64,000 nt of DNA, taken from assembly GCF_023238445.1 (NCBI RefSeq), contig NZ_CP096658.1:2046001-2110000 (forward strand), written 5' to 3'. The position numbers were made by a program, and so were the translations under genes. How positions within the stretch are numbered: the first letter of the stretch is position 1; each line of letters starts with the position of its first letter. Below the pieces are notes generated by a model. It worked only from the letters and a program-made list of their open reading frames with translations, made no database searches and was not told the origin of the DNA. The stretch is from Halorussus gelatinilyticus (GTDB taxonomy: Archaea > Halobacteriota > Halobacteria > Halobacteriales > Haladaptataceae). This document shows, piece by piece, positions 42,979 to 50,984 of this stretch.

Positions 42979-43025
42979 TGAGCGATACCGACTGGTGGGA
43001 TAGCGTGACGGGAGGTGTCGCGTGA
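42978..43025 (+). CDS. 15-codon coupling ORF between DUF58 and the next gene
   Basis: ATGA overlap with the DUF58 stop, product MSDTDWWDSVTGGVA, and stop TGA at 43023-43025 overlapping the next GTG (GTGA). The ribosome-binding context GGAGGTGTCGC occurs twice, at 42964-42974 before this ORF and at 43011-43021 before the next gene, so this ORF looks like the product of a short duplication that inserted a translational relay. Confidence 0.5.
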   Translation: MSDTDWWDSVTGGVA

Positions 43026-43522
43026 CCCGCGAAATCGACCGGTCGCCCGCGCGCCTCTCGTCGGCGCTGGCGGTCAGCGCGGCCGCGCTCGCGGCGGGCA
43101 CCAGCGCGCTCACGACCAGCACGGCCCTCGCGCTCGGCGTCGCCGGATTCGTCGTCGTCGCGCTCGGCGTCGTCCGCGGGTCTCGGCGGGCCATCACGCT
43201 CGGTGCGACCGCACTGCTCGTCGGCGCGCTGGTCGGCGGCTTGTTCTCCGGCGCGCCGTACTTCCTCCTGCCGGGGGTCATCGCCACGGTGTTGGCGTGG
43301 GACTTCGGCGAGCAGGCCATCAACGTCGGCGAGCAGTTAGGTCGTGAGGCCGACACGACCCAACTGGAAGTGACCCACGCCGCGGGGAGTACGGTCGTCG
43401 GCGTCGGTGCCGGCGCGCTGGGCTACGGCATCTATCTGGTCTCCTCTGGCGGTCAGCCGGTGCCCGCGCTCGTGTTCCTCCTGCTGGCCGCGGTGGTCCT
43501 CACGTCGGCGCTCCGGAACTGA
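43022..43522 (+). CDS. Five-helix membrane protein of the MoxR cluster (DUF7519-like)
   Basis: 166 residues from GTG 43022. Hydrophobic stretches at about 14-30, 35-55, 60-95, 115-135 and 140-165 give a polytopic protein, with QAINVGEQLGREADTTQLEV as a conserved-looking cytoplasmic loop. It ends the overlapping operon. Probably a membrane partner of the DUF58/MoxR machinery. Confidence 0.75.
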   Translation: MTREIDRSPARLSSALAVSAAALAAGTSALTTSTALALGVAGFVVVALGVVRGSRRAITLGATALLVGALVGGLFSGAPYFLLPGVIATVLAWDFGEQAINVGEQLGREADTTQLEVTHAAGSTVVGVGAGALGYGIYLVSSGGQPVPALVFLLLAAVVLTSALRN

Positions 43523-43729
43523 CCGGTCGGGGTTCGGGATTCGCTGGACCCCGGACTTCGCTTCTCGCTCGCGCTCGGTGACGCGAACTACCGGAAGCGC
43601 ACCTACGGATTGCTTCTTCTCCGCAACCACTCCAACTTCGAGAACAACGAGTGAAATCCCGAGGACCGCAGACTGAACTGCGAAAATCACCGAAAGCCCG
43701 CCGAGAAACCCGAATCGACCGACGGCCCG

Positions 43730-43882
43730 CTACCCGCGCAGTTCGCGCTGAAGTCGTCGCAGTTGCCGTTCGACCTTCCGGGCTTGCTCTTCGGCGTTCG
43801 GGTCGAGGTCCGAGAGCTCGGGTTGCTCCTCGTCGTCGGACTCCGACTCGTCGCTCGTCTCCCCCGCGGCGTCTTCGTCCAT
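43730..43882 (-). CDS. 50-residue acidic helical protein
   Basis: ATG at 43882; the product starts MDEDAAGETSDESESDDEEQ and ends with a helix EQARKVERQLRRLQRELRG. The acidic start and charged amphipathic end fit a small haloarchaeal protein that may dimerise as a coiled coil. Function unknown. Close to the HalX-like gene on the same strand. Confidence 0.55.
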   Translation of the reverse strand: MDEDAAGETSDESESDDEEQPELSDLDPNAEEQARKVERQLRRLQRELRG

Positions 43883-43943
43883 GCCTCGGGGTGGTCGCCG
43901 GATTGATATAAAAGCGAGCCAAGCGGAGTGAAAGTGAACCTGA

Positions 43944-44540
43944 TTAGCTTTCGCCCGCGTCGTCCAAGACCTGCTGGAGGTCCCGGAACAGCGCTTCGTA
44001 CTCGTCGGGGGCCATCTCGTCCTCGATGACCGACAGTTGATTCTGCACCTCTCGCAACTCCGCCTCGACTCGGGCGTGAGTTTCACTCTCGGCCGCCTCG
44101 TCCCTCCGGGGGTCGGCCCGGCAGGTCACCAACCGGTAGTATCGCTGGAGGAGTCGGTTGTACCGCCGGCGCTTGACGAGTCGGTCGAGGACCGTCCGGA
44201 CTTTCCACTCGGCGAGCGGCCGGCGGATGCAGTCGTCGAGATCGAGTTCGAGCGCATCGACGTCGGCGTCTTCCGAGAGAACGACCGCCGCGGGTGCCTC
44301 GATACCGCGGTCGCGTAGCTTCGAAACGAACTCGTCGCCGGACACATCCTCGCAGTGTCGAGGAACCAGTATCACGTCTACGTCCGCGTCGGCAGCGGAG
44401 AGGGCGGTCTCGCCGTCGCTGGCGGTCGTTACGTCCGTACTCGACAGCCACTCCGAACATTCGCTCACGGTTTCGCCGACTAAGAGGGCGCTCGGCCGAT
44501 AGGCGCGAGCGTCCGCGGACGTTTCCGATTCGGCACCCAT
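43944..44540 (-). CDS. HalX-type response-regulator-like protein lacking the phospho-acceptor Asp
   Basis: About 198 residues. The receiver fold can be followed (ALLVGETVSECSEWLSS, VTTASDGETALSAADADVDV), but the strand that normally reads hhDxxMP is ILVPRHCEDVSGDEFV, so the usual Asp is missing. The HalX domain comes after (KRRRYNRLLQRYYRLVT, then a coiled coil to QVLDDAGES). A constitutive or ligand-controlled regulator is likely. The start at 44540 (MGAESET) is preferred over 44558. Confidence 0.7.
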   Translation of the reverse strand: MGAESETSADARAYRPSALLVGETVSECSEWLSSTDVTTASDGETALSAADADVDVILVPRHCEDVSGDEFVSKLRDRGIEAPAAVVLSEDADVDALELDLDDCIRRPLAEWKVRTVLDRLVKRRRYNRLLQRYYRLVTCRADPRRDEAAESETHARVEAELREVQNQLSVIEDEMAPDEYEALFRDLQQVLDDAGES

Positions 44541-44658
44541 TTCGACTCGAAATAGCAAATAGGTGGTGTTATAAATTACTCATATTTCCATTACTACACA
44601 CATTATATTTGTAATTCGATAAAATAAGTCGACGTTCGAGTGGTGCGCGCTCGGGGTC

Positions 44659-45609
44659 TCACTCCACCGTCGGCACCGGTACGTCGTCCAGCACGCGGTC
44701 CACGATGGAGGACTTCGAGACGTTGTTGACCTGCGCGTCGGGGGTCAGGACGACCCTGTGGGCCAGTACCGGTTGGGCGACGCGCTTCACGTCGTCGGGG
44801 GTGACGAACTCACGGCCCTTCATCGCGGCGTAGGCGCGGGCCGTCTCGAAGAGTCGTTGGGTCCCGCGGGGTGAGACGCCGACCTGCACGCGGCGGTCCT
44901 CGCGGGTCTCGCGCGCGACGTTGGCCATGTACTCCAGCAGGTCGTCGTCCACGCGGACCGTCTCGGGGACCTCCCGGAGTTCCGTCACGAGCTGCTCGTC
45001 CAGCACGGTCCCGACCGAGGGACTCTGGGCCGACCGCCCGGCGCGCCGGCGCAGGAGTTCGTACTCGCCGTCCACGTCGGGGTAGCCGATGGAGGACTTG
45101 ACGGCGAAGCGGTCCACCTGCGCTTCCGGCAGGGGGAAGGTGCCCTCCTGCTCGACGGGGTTCTGCGTGGCGATGACGAAGAACGGCTTGGGGAGGTCGT
45201 GGGTGTCGCCGTCCACGGTGACTTGGCCCTCCTCCATCGCTTCCAGTAGGGCGGCCTGCGTCTTGGGCGGCGCGCGGTTGATCTCGTCGGCGAGGACGAC
45301 GTTGGCGAAGATTGGACCCTCGTTGAACTCGAACTCGCGGTCCTGCTCGTTGAACACGTGGGTCCCGGTCACGTCCGCGGGCAGGAGGTCGGGGGTGAAC
45401 TGGACCCGCGAGAAGGAGAGTCCGAGCGCCGACGCGAAACTCCGCGCGGTCAGGGTCTTGCCCGTCCCCGGCACGTCCTCCAGCAGGGCGTGTCCGCCCG
45501 CCATCGCGCCCAAGAGTACGGTTTCGAGGAACTCTCGGTCGGCGATGACGGCGTTTCCGATAGCGTCGAGGACGGCTTCGCACTGCTCGTTTGCCTCGGT
45601 TACGTCCAT
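44659..45609 (-). CDS. MoxR-family AAA+ ATPase
   Basis: 316 residues: Walker A EDVPGTGKTLTARSFA, Walker B NVVLADEINRAPPKTQAALL, sensor 1 FFVIATQNPVEQEGTFPLPE, arginine QVGVSPRGTQRLFETARAYA. MoxR ATPases act as chaperones that activate or assemble partner complexes, here probably with the DUF58/DUF4129 proteins encoded 1.1 kb away on the other strand. Confidence 0.95.
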   Translation of the reverse strand: MDVTEANEQCEAVLDAIGNAVIADREFLETVLLGAMAGGHALLEDVPGTGKTLTARSFASALGLSFSRVQFTPDLLPADVTGTHVFNEQDREFEFNEGPIFANVVLADEINRAPPKTQAALLEAMEEGQVTVDGDTHDLPKPFFVIATQNPVEQEGTFPLPEAQVDRFAVKSSIGYPDVDGEYELLRRRAGRSAQSPSVGTVLDEQLVTELREVPETVRVDDDLLEYMANVARETREDRRVQVGVSPRGTQRLFETARAYAAMKGREFVTPDDVKRVAQPVLAHRVVLTPDAQVNNVSKSSIVDRVLDDVPVPTVE

Positions 45610-45711
45610 ACCCTACCCGGTGGCGGGCCGACCGCTTGAAGGTGACGGTCGCCTGACTGAAGCGCCGGGAATCGAAATCCATAAGAGCCAGAGGGCAGTA
45701 GGGAGGAGTGA

Positions 45712-45797
45712 GCCGAGGTAGCCTAGCCTGGCCAAGGCGGTTGCTTCGAGAGCAACTGTCCTTCACGGACACAGGAGTTCAAATCTCCTCCTCGGCG
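45712..45797 (+). tRNA. tRNA-Ser (anticodon CGA)
   Basis: 86 nt with a 7-bp acceptor stem GCCGAGG/CCTCGGC, D-arm, anticodon stem GTTGC/GCAAC with loop TTCGAGA (anticodon CGA), a long variable arm TGTCCTTCACGGACA as in type II tRNAs, a T-arm GGAG-TTCAAAT-CTCC, and discriminator G, which marks Ser. No encoded CCA. TATA-like ATAAGAG about 25 nt upstream. No integrase adjoins it. Confidence 0.95.
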
Positions 45798-45888
45798 CTC
45801 CAACTTCTTCGATTTTCGCTGGATTAGCGTCGTCGCTGTCGGGTAAGAACGACACTTCGTCGAGAGAGCAGTCCCCGTCTATCGAGGT

Positions 45889-46350
45889 TCAGAACAGGAA
45901 CATGAAGTTGTGGACGCCCAGGAACCCGTACCAGACGGCCGCCGAGGAGTAGGTCACGACCCGGAACGCGGCGGGGTAGCCGTCCGGTGCCCACGCGTCG
46001 GGGACCAGTCGGGCGACGACCTCGCCGCTCTCGGCCAGCAGGGCCACGCCGACGACGGCGAGGACGACGGTGACGAGGACGCCTTCGACCATCCCGAACT
46101 CGTCCATCAGCGTCCGGGTCAACCACATCGACTCGTACACGTCGTCGCGGAGCGAGAGGACCGTCACGGTGCTGACCGCGTCGAGCATCTTGCCGACGAC
46201 CAGCACGACGAGCAGGGTGAGTCGGTCCGCGCCGACCGCGAAGCGACCGCCCCCGACGGCGTAGGACGAGGAGCTGTTCGACACGACACCAGCGACGCCG
46301 CCGTCGGCCTTTGTTATGGAGTGCAAATGGAGCGGGTAATCGGGGTCCAA
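45889..46350 (-). CDS. Four-helix membrane protein, hypothetical
   Basis: 153 residues; hydrophobic spans LTLLVVLVVGKMLDAVSTV, GVLVTVVLAVVGVALLAE, and the end VVTYSSAAVWYGFLGVHNFM. DAVSTV after the first helix recalls DUF5658-type proteins. The first 30 residues are uncertain and the true start may be internal. No partner seen. Confidence 0.6.
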   Translation of the reverse strand: MDPDYPLHLHSITKADGGVAGVVSNSSSSYAVGGGRFAVGADRLTLLVVLVVGKMLDAVSTVTVLSLRDDVYESMWLTRTLMDEFGMVEGVLVTVVLAVVGVALLAESGEVVARLVPDAWAPDGYPAAFRVVTYSSAAVWYGFLGVHNFMFLF

Positions 46351-46493
46351 TCGAACTCAGGCGACGGTTGTCACCGTCTCGCGACCAGTAACGACTCGAT
46401 ACCGTGAGCTTCGATACCGCAAGTTTCGACACTGCGAGCCTCGATACCTCAGGTCTCGGCATCGCGAGTCGCCGACGTGAGGACTCGCCCGGT

Positions 46494-47000
46494 TCAGTTC
46501 AGTCGCCAGAGTTCGTAGTTCAGCGCTGTGGCGAACCCGACCCAGAGCAGGTAGGGCACCAGCAACGCCGTCGCCCGGCGGTCGATACGGGCGAACGCAG
46601 CCATCGTCGCCAGAATCGCCGCCAGCAGGACGAGGATGACGACCAGACCGCCCAAGATGGCCTGTGCGCCGAAGAAGACCATCGTCCACGCGGCGTTCAG
46701 GACCAACTGGACGACGAAGACCGCGAGCGCGACGTTACGGAGCCGGCCGTCGTCGCTCCGCCAGACGAGATACAGCGCGACGCCCATCAGCAGGTAGAGC
46801 GTCGTCCAGACCGGTCCGAACAGCCAACTCGGCGGCGTGAACGCGGGTTTGGCCAGCGTCGGGTACCACGTCGCCACCTCGTCGGCGGTCAGAATCGACG
46901 GGACGATTCCGGCGAGTTCGCAGACGACGACGCTCCCCAGTAGGACCGGCCAGTCGATGCCCTCGCCGTCGCCGCCTCGCAGGGTCTCGGTGACGTTCAT
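46494..47000 (-). CDS. TspO/MBR family protein
   Basis: 168 residues, five helices. The family core WYPTLAKPAFTPPSWLFGPV and WTTLYLLMGVALYLVWR, then LNAAWTMVFFGAQ and LPYLLWVGFATALN-like end (VPYLLWVGFATALNYELWRL), identify TspO. Family members bind porphyrins and affect stress or photosensing responses. Single gene. Confidence 0.95.
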   Translation of the reverse strand: MNVTETLRGGDGEGIDWPVLLGSVVVCELAGIVPSILTADEVATWYPTLAKPAFTPPSWLFGPVWTTLYLLMGVALYLVWRSDDGRLRNVALAVFVVQLVLNAAWTMVFFGAQAILGGLVVILVLLAAILATMAAFARIDRRATALLVPYLLWVGFATALNYELWRLN

Positions 47001-47111
47001 GGGTATCCGTAGGGCGGCCGACGAGAAAGAGATGGGGGGTCGAGAGGATTGTACGCCGAAGTCCGCCGCGCGACCGGAACTTTCAGAACGAGTCTCCCCG
47101 TTGCTGTGGGT

Positions 47112-47390
47112 ATGTCACCGACCGTGGACGCCCTCCGCAACGAAATTCGGACGGCGGTGGGCAGGTACGAGCGCGTCGAATCGACCGGTTTCACCAAGGA
47201 GGCGCTCGCCGCGATTTGCGAGGCCGTGGGCTACGACGCGGAGGCGAACCGGCGTCCGTCGAAACCCCAGATGCGAGCGGGGATTCTGTGGAGCGTCGGC
47301 GAACTGGACGACGACGACCCGGAGGAGGCTCCGCGACAGTTCCGGAAAGCGGAGCTAGAGGCAATCGCCGAGGCGCTTCGGGACGAATAA
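47112..47390 (+). CDS. Small conserved haloarchaeal protein
   Basis: 92 residues from the ATG at 47112: MSPTVDALRNEIRTAVGRYE, GFTKEALAAICEAVGYD, QMRAGILWSVGELDDDDPEE, FRKAELEAIAEALRDE. Helical, acidic, soluble; no motif with known function. Coding bias is typical for the host. It begins downstream of the divergent TspO gene. Confidence 0.7.
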   Translation: MSPTVDALRNEIRTAVGRYERVESTGFTKEALAAICEAVGYDAEANRRPSKPQMRAGILWSVGELDDDDPEEAPRQFRKAELEAIAEALRDE

Positions 47391-47838
47391 ATCGTCGTTA
47401 GACGAGCCGATGTTTTCGCGGTAGCCGGACGGTCGGTCTCGAAAGCTCCGGTATCGACAGTGAATCCCGTGAGGGCCGTCGCCGAGAACGCCTCGAAAGC
47501 CCCCGCGCGCTCGCGGTCGCTCAGCAGGATATTTCGGGCGCGCAGAACTGCGCGCCCGAAATAGTGGCCGTGCTGAGACGACTAAACTGCACGCGAGCGC
47601 GCGGCCCCTTTCAGTCCACCCAGACGGCGGCCGGTGTGGTCGAGCGTTCGCCGGTGGCCTGTCCGACCGAGCGCGTCCCCGTCGTCTGCGTCACCGAGCG
47701 CACGCCGACCGCCGGGTCGTCAGCCGGGCGGTCGGCTCACGTCCGAGACGGACTGCTATCGAAGTGTTTTGGAAATATCTATCAACCTCAAAGAACGAAA
47801 AATATTCCTCAAAGAAATATACAACTGTTTCAGAGCGC
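47391..47838. other. Intergenic region dominated by a nested palindrome
   Basis: Holds the inverted-repeat element at 47495-47612, then GC-rich sequence with several GTCxGxCGGG-type repeats and an AT-rich tail (47763-47830) that is probably the terminator zone of the citramalate synthase gene. No gene seen. Confidence 0.45.
47495..47612. repeat. 118-nt nested inverted repeat
   Basis: Four nested arms: GAAAG (47495-47499)/CTTTC (47608-47612); CCGCGCGCTCGCG (47503-47515)/CGCGAGCGCGCGG (47592-47604); CTCAGCA (47520-47526)/TGCTGAG (47571-47577); and the 16-bp TATTTCGGGCGCGCAG (47530-47545)/CTGCGCGCCCGAAATA (47548-47563) with a 2-nt loop. This is a strong cruciform or RNA hairpin. I believe similar sequences recur in haloarchaeal genomes as dispersed intergenic repeats, but cannot check. 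Confidence 0.75.
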
Positions 47839-49464
47839 TCAGTCGTCGGCGGTCGCGGGGTCGGCCTCCTCGTCCGCCACGAGGAGCCGGTCCAGCGCGT
47901 TCACCATCGCGGTGACGCTGGCGCGGGTGATGTCGCCGTCGCTCGCCCGGACCGTCACCGAGCGGTCGCCCTGCGACATCTCGACCTCGACCGTGACCAC
48001 CGCGTCGGTGCCGCCGGTGATGGCGTCCACGTGGTACGAGTCGAGGTCTGCGTCGGCGGCGACCGCGGCCGAGTCGCCCGACCCGGCGACCGCTTCGCGG
48101 ACTGCGCCGACCGCGGCGTCCACCGGGCCGTCGCCGGTGCCGCTGGCGACCCGCTCGTCGCCGTCCACTTCGAGGCGGACGCTGGCGGTGGGTCGCGGGC
48201 CGCCGCTGGTCGCGGTGAGTTCCAGTAGCGTGATGCGCCGGTCGCGCTCGCGGCCCCGCACGTCGTCGGCGATGGCCAGCAGGTCGGCGTCGGTCACGCG
48301 CTTCTCCTGCTCGGCGAGTCGCTGGACGCGCGCGACGACCGCCGCGAGTTCGTCGTCGCTGACCTCCACGCCGTGTTCGGCGAGCGCGGCCTTCGCGCCC
48401 GCTCGTCCGGTGTGCTTGCCGAGGACGAGGCGACGCTCCCGGCCGACCGTCTCGGGCGGGTACGGTTCGTACATCCGCTCGTCCTTCAGCGTCCCGTCGG
48501 TGTGGATGCCCGACTCGTGGGCGAAGGCGTTCTCGCCGACGACCGCCTTGTTCGGTGCGAGCGGCACGTCGGTCGCGTCGGCCACTGTTCGCGCGAGGTC
48601 GTAGAGTTCGGTCGTCGCGACGGTCTCGACGCCGTAGCAGTGGTCGAGCGCGATGGCGACCTCTTCGAGCGCGACGTTGCCCGCGCGCTCGCCGACGCCG
48701 TTGACCGTGGCGTGGACGAGGTCCGCGCCCGCCGCGACGCCGGCGAGGGCGTTGGTCACCGCCAGCCCGAGGTCGTCGTGGGTGTGTGCGCTGGTCGGTC
48801 CCAGTTCCGCGAGCCGCGAGACCGCCTCGTAGGTGCGCTGGGGACCGGTGTGGCCCACCGTGTCGGCGAAGCAGAACCGGTCGGCCCCGGCGTCGTGGGC
48901 GGCCTCGGCGAGTTCTTCGAGGAACTCGAAGTCGGCGCGCGAGCCGTCCTCGCCGATGACCTCGACCCAGAGACCGTGGTCGCGGGCGTACGCCACCAGC
49001 TCCTCGGTCGTCTCGACCACCTCGTCGCGGGAGGTGCCGACCTTCCCCTCGACGTGGCGGTCGCTGGCGGGCACGACGAGGTTCACGCCGTCCACGCCGC
49101 AGTCCAGCGCGAGGTCCACGTCGCGCCGGACGCCCCGCGCGAAACTCGTGACGCGGGCGTCCAACCCGAGGTCGGCCACGCGCCGGATGGTCTCGCGCTC
49201 GCCGTCGCCGGTGCAGGCGCTCCCGGCTTCGACGACCGAGACGCCCGCGCGGTCGAGCGCGGTCGCTATCTCGGCTTTCTCGTCGGGCGCGAGCGAGACG
49301 CCCGGCGCTTGCTCGCCGTCCCGAAGCGTCGTGTCGAGAAGCCCGACCTCGCGGTCCGACAGCCGTCGGTCGCGGTCCGCGAGTCGTTCGTCGCGTTCTG
49401 AGTGCTGTGCGTCGTCGTCTGCGGGAGGTGTGTTATTCGGGGAGCCCCCGAATAAATCGTTCAC
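47839..49464 (-). CDS. (R)-citramalate synthase / 2-isopropylmalate synthase family
   Basis: 541 residues from GTG 49464. DRE-TIM signature LLDTTLRDGEQAPGVSL, metal site SAHTHDDLGLAVTNAL and HATVNGVGERAGNVALEEV, HESGIHTDGTL, then the C-terminal LeuA regulatory (allosteric) domain (RRITLLELTATSGGPRPTAS). It condenses acetyl-CoA with pyruvate or 2-oxoisovalerate in isoleucine or leucine synthesis. Which substrate cannot be decided by eye. The first 40 residues are Asp/Arg-rich and not conserved, so the start is uncertain. A hairpin and a mini-ORF overlap the first codons. Confidence 0.88.
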   Translation of the reverse strand: MNDLFGGSPNNTPPADDDAQHSERDERLADRDRRLSDREVGLLDTTLRDGEQAPGVSLAPDEKAEIATALDRAGVSVVEAGSACTGDGERETIRRVADLGLDARVTSFARGVRRDVDLALDCGVDGVNLVVPASDRHVEGKVGTSRDEVVETTEELVAYARDHGLWVEVIGEDGSRADFEFLEELAEAAHDAGADRFCFADTVGHTGPQRTYEAVSRLAELGPTSAHTHDDLGLAVTNALAGVAAGADLVHATVNGVGERAGNVALEEVAIALDHCYGVETVATTELYDLARTVADATDVPLAPNKAVVGENAFAHESGIHTDGTLKDERMYEPYPPETVGRERRLVLGKHTGRAGAKAALAEHGVEVSDDELAAVVARVQRLAEQEKRVTDADLLAIADDVRGRERDRRITLLELTATSGGPRPTASVRLEVDGDERVASGTGDGPVDAAVGAVREAVAGSGDSAAVAADADLDSYHVDAITGGTDAVVTVEVEMSQGDRSVTVRASDGDITRASVTAMVNALDRLLVADEEADPATADD

Positions 49465-49471
49465 TGGCCAT
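49433..49471 (-). promoter_or_regulatory. Overlapping mini-ORF and perfect hairpin at the citramalate synthase start
   Basis: A 12-codon ORF (MASERFIRGLPE) begins at 49471, five nt upstream of and out of frame with the GTG at 49464. The perfect 10-bp hairpin TTATTCGGGG-AGC-CCCCGAATAA (49433-49455, plus strand) lies inside both reading frames. The arrangement could modulate initiation. Confidence 0.4.
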
Positions 49472-49598
49472 GATTGACCACGCTCCCGCTTTCGTGGGGG
49501 AGTAGTTAAGGGGGGCTTTGTGACAGGCCGGTCTGTCGGACTCGGCGTCCCCGGTTCGGTACCGCCTACGTTTTTCGGTGTCGAGGCGGAGGTAGCGG

Positions 49599-50156
49599 AT
49601 GGTCTCGGAGAAAGAGAAGATGCTGAACGGAGACCTGTACGACGCCATGGACCCCCAACTCGTCGCCGAGCGCGACCGGGCGAGCGAACTCACCCGCCGC
49701 TACAACCGAACCGCGCCGGACGACGACGAGACTCGGCGCCGTATCCTCGAAGAGCTGTTCGGGTCGCTCGGCGACGAGTGCAGGGTCGAACCGCCGTTTC
49801 GGTGCGACTACGGCTACAACGTGCGCGTCGGCGAGAACTTCTACGCGAACTTCGACTGCGTCGTGCTGGACGTCTGCCCGGTCGAAATCGGACGCAACTG
49901 CCAACTCGGGCCGGGCGTCCACGTCTACACCGCGACCCATCCGCTGAACGCGGCCGAGCGAGCGGCGGGTCCCGAGTACGGCGAGCCGGTGACGATAGGC
50001 GACGACGTTTGGGTCGGCGGTAAGGCGGTCGTCAATCCGGGGGTGACGATAGGCGACGAGGCCGTCGTCGGGTCCGGCGCGGTCGTGACCGAGGACGTTC
50101 CCGCGGGCGTCGTCGTGCAGGGGGACCCGGCGACCGTGGTGAAGGAAATCGAGTGA
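49599..50156 (+). CDS. Maltose/galactoside O-acetyltransferase-like (hexapeptide) protein
   Basis: 185 residues. N-terminal Mac domain (EKMLNGDLYDAMDPQLVAER, RYNRTAPDDDETRRRIL), then left-handed beta-helix hexapeptides (VRVGENFYANFDCVVLDV, IGRNCQLGPGVHVYTATHP with the catalytic His, IGDDVWVGGKAVVNPGVTIG). It transfers acetyl from acetyl-CoA to a sugar hydroxyl. Single gene. Confidence 0.92.
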   Translation: MVSEKEKMLNGDLYDAMDPQLVAERDRASELTRRYNRTAPDDDETRRRILEELFGSLGDECRVEPPFRCDYGYNVRVGENFYANFDCVVLDVCPVEIGRNCQLGPGVHVYTATHPLNAAERAAGPEYGEPVTIGDDVWVGGKAVVNPGVTIGDEAVVGSGAVVTEDVPAGVVVQGDPATVVKEIE

Positions 50157-50293
50157 CGACACCGAGACGCGCTCCTCAGTGACGACAGACATTTCGAGAC
50201 CGCCACGCCCGACGCTTCGAGACCCGCCACGCCCGACACCGACACGGGTCGCCGACGGGGTACTTTTATCCGAGGCCGAACAACCACCGTGCG

Positions 50294-50929
50294 ATGAAGG
50301 AGACGCCCGCCGGAACCCCGGTCGGCGTGGACGACCCCTACGACCACGCGGGGGTCTGCGACCACCTCACCGACGAGGGCAAGTGCCGGTTCGCCTTCGA
50401 GCATCCCGAGCAGGACCCCGAGTTCGCCCGCGAGCGACGCCGCGACGAGTTGCGGTGTCCGGCTGTCGACCCCGATAGCGAGGCGCTGTGCGCCTCGAAA
50501 CGGTCGAGCGGAGAGCGAATCGACCCGCGAGACGGAGACTGGAATTGGGAGGACTGTTCCCACTACCGGTGCCGGAACCGCGAGCGCGAGTGCATCCGCT
50601 GTGGCCTCGAAGAGCGCCGGATGGCCCACTCCGACGAGCGCCCGCTCCTCGAAGAGCACCACCTCTCCTACGCGGGCGAGGGCGAGACGCTCGGTCACGA
50701 GATCACCGTCTTCCTCTGTCGGTGGTGCCACGCCAAGGTCCACAAGTCGTGGGCGCGCATCGACGACGACGTGAATCCCGACCCCGAAGCCATCGCCGAG
50801 AAGGAGGGCCGACGCTCGCGCGAGCAGTCCGAGGCGAGTTTCGAGTCGGCCGCCGACCGGTTCGACGTGGGCGGTGACCGCGACGCGAAAAACGGCGGCG
50901 ACCGCGGCGACGCGGAGCGCGGCGAGTAG
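50294..50929 (+). CDS. HNH-like zinc protein (DUF7097-like)
   Basis: 211 residues. N-terminal Cys/His cluster (GVCDHLTDEGKCRFAFEHP) and a central zinc/HNH-like site: CIRCGLEERRM, LLEEHHLSYAGEG, FLCRWCHAKVHKS. The order CxxC-HH-CxxCH-H is that of HNH folds, and EEHHLSY could carry the catalytic His. Acidic disordered tail. Haloarchaeal family that I recall as DUF7097; nuclease activity is unproved. Confidence 0.65.
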   Translation: MKETPAGTPVGVDDPYDHAGVCDHLTDEGKCRFAFEHPEQDPEFARERRRDELRCPAVDPDSEALCASKRSSGERIDPRDGDWNWEDCSHYRCRNRERECIRCGLEERRMAHSDERPLLEEHHLSYAGEGETLGHEITVFLCRWCHAKVHKSWARIDDDVNPDPEAIAEKEGRRSREQSEASFESAADRFDVGGDRDAKNGGDRGDAERGE

Positions 50930-50984
50930 CCCACTGCGGCCGGTCGGCGACAATCCTTATTGAACTCCCGGCCGTTCGACCGAC

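Noticed and set aside
45712-45797. tRNA-Ser as an integration site for the island
   Set aside because: No integrase gene, partial tRNA copy or att-like repeat is visible near it, and the accessory region is 17 kb away.
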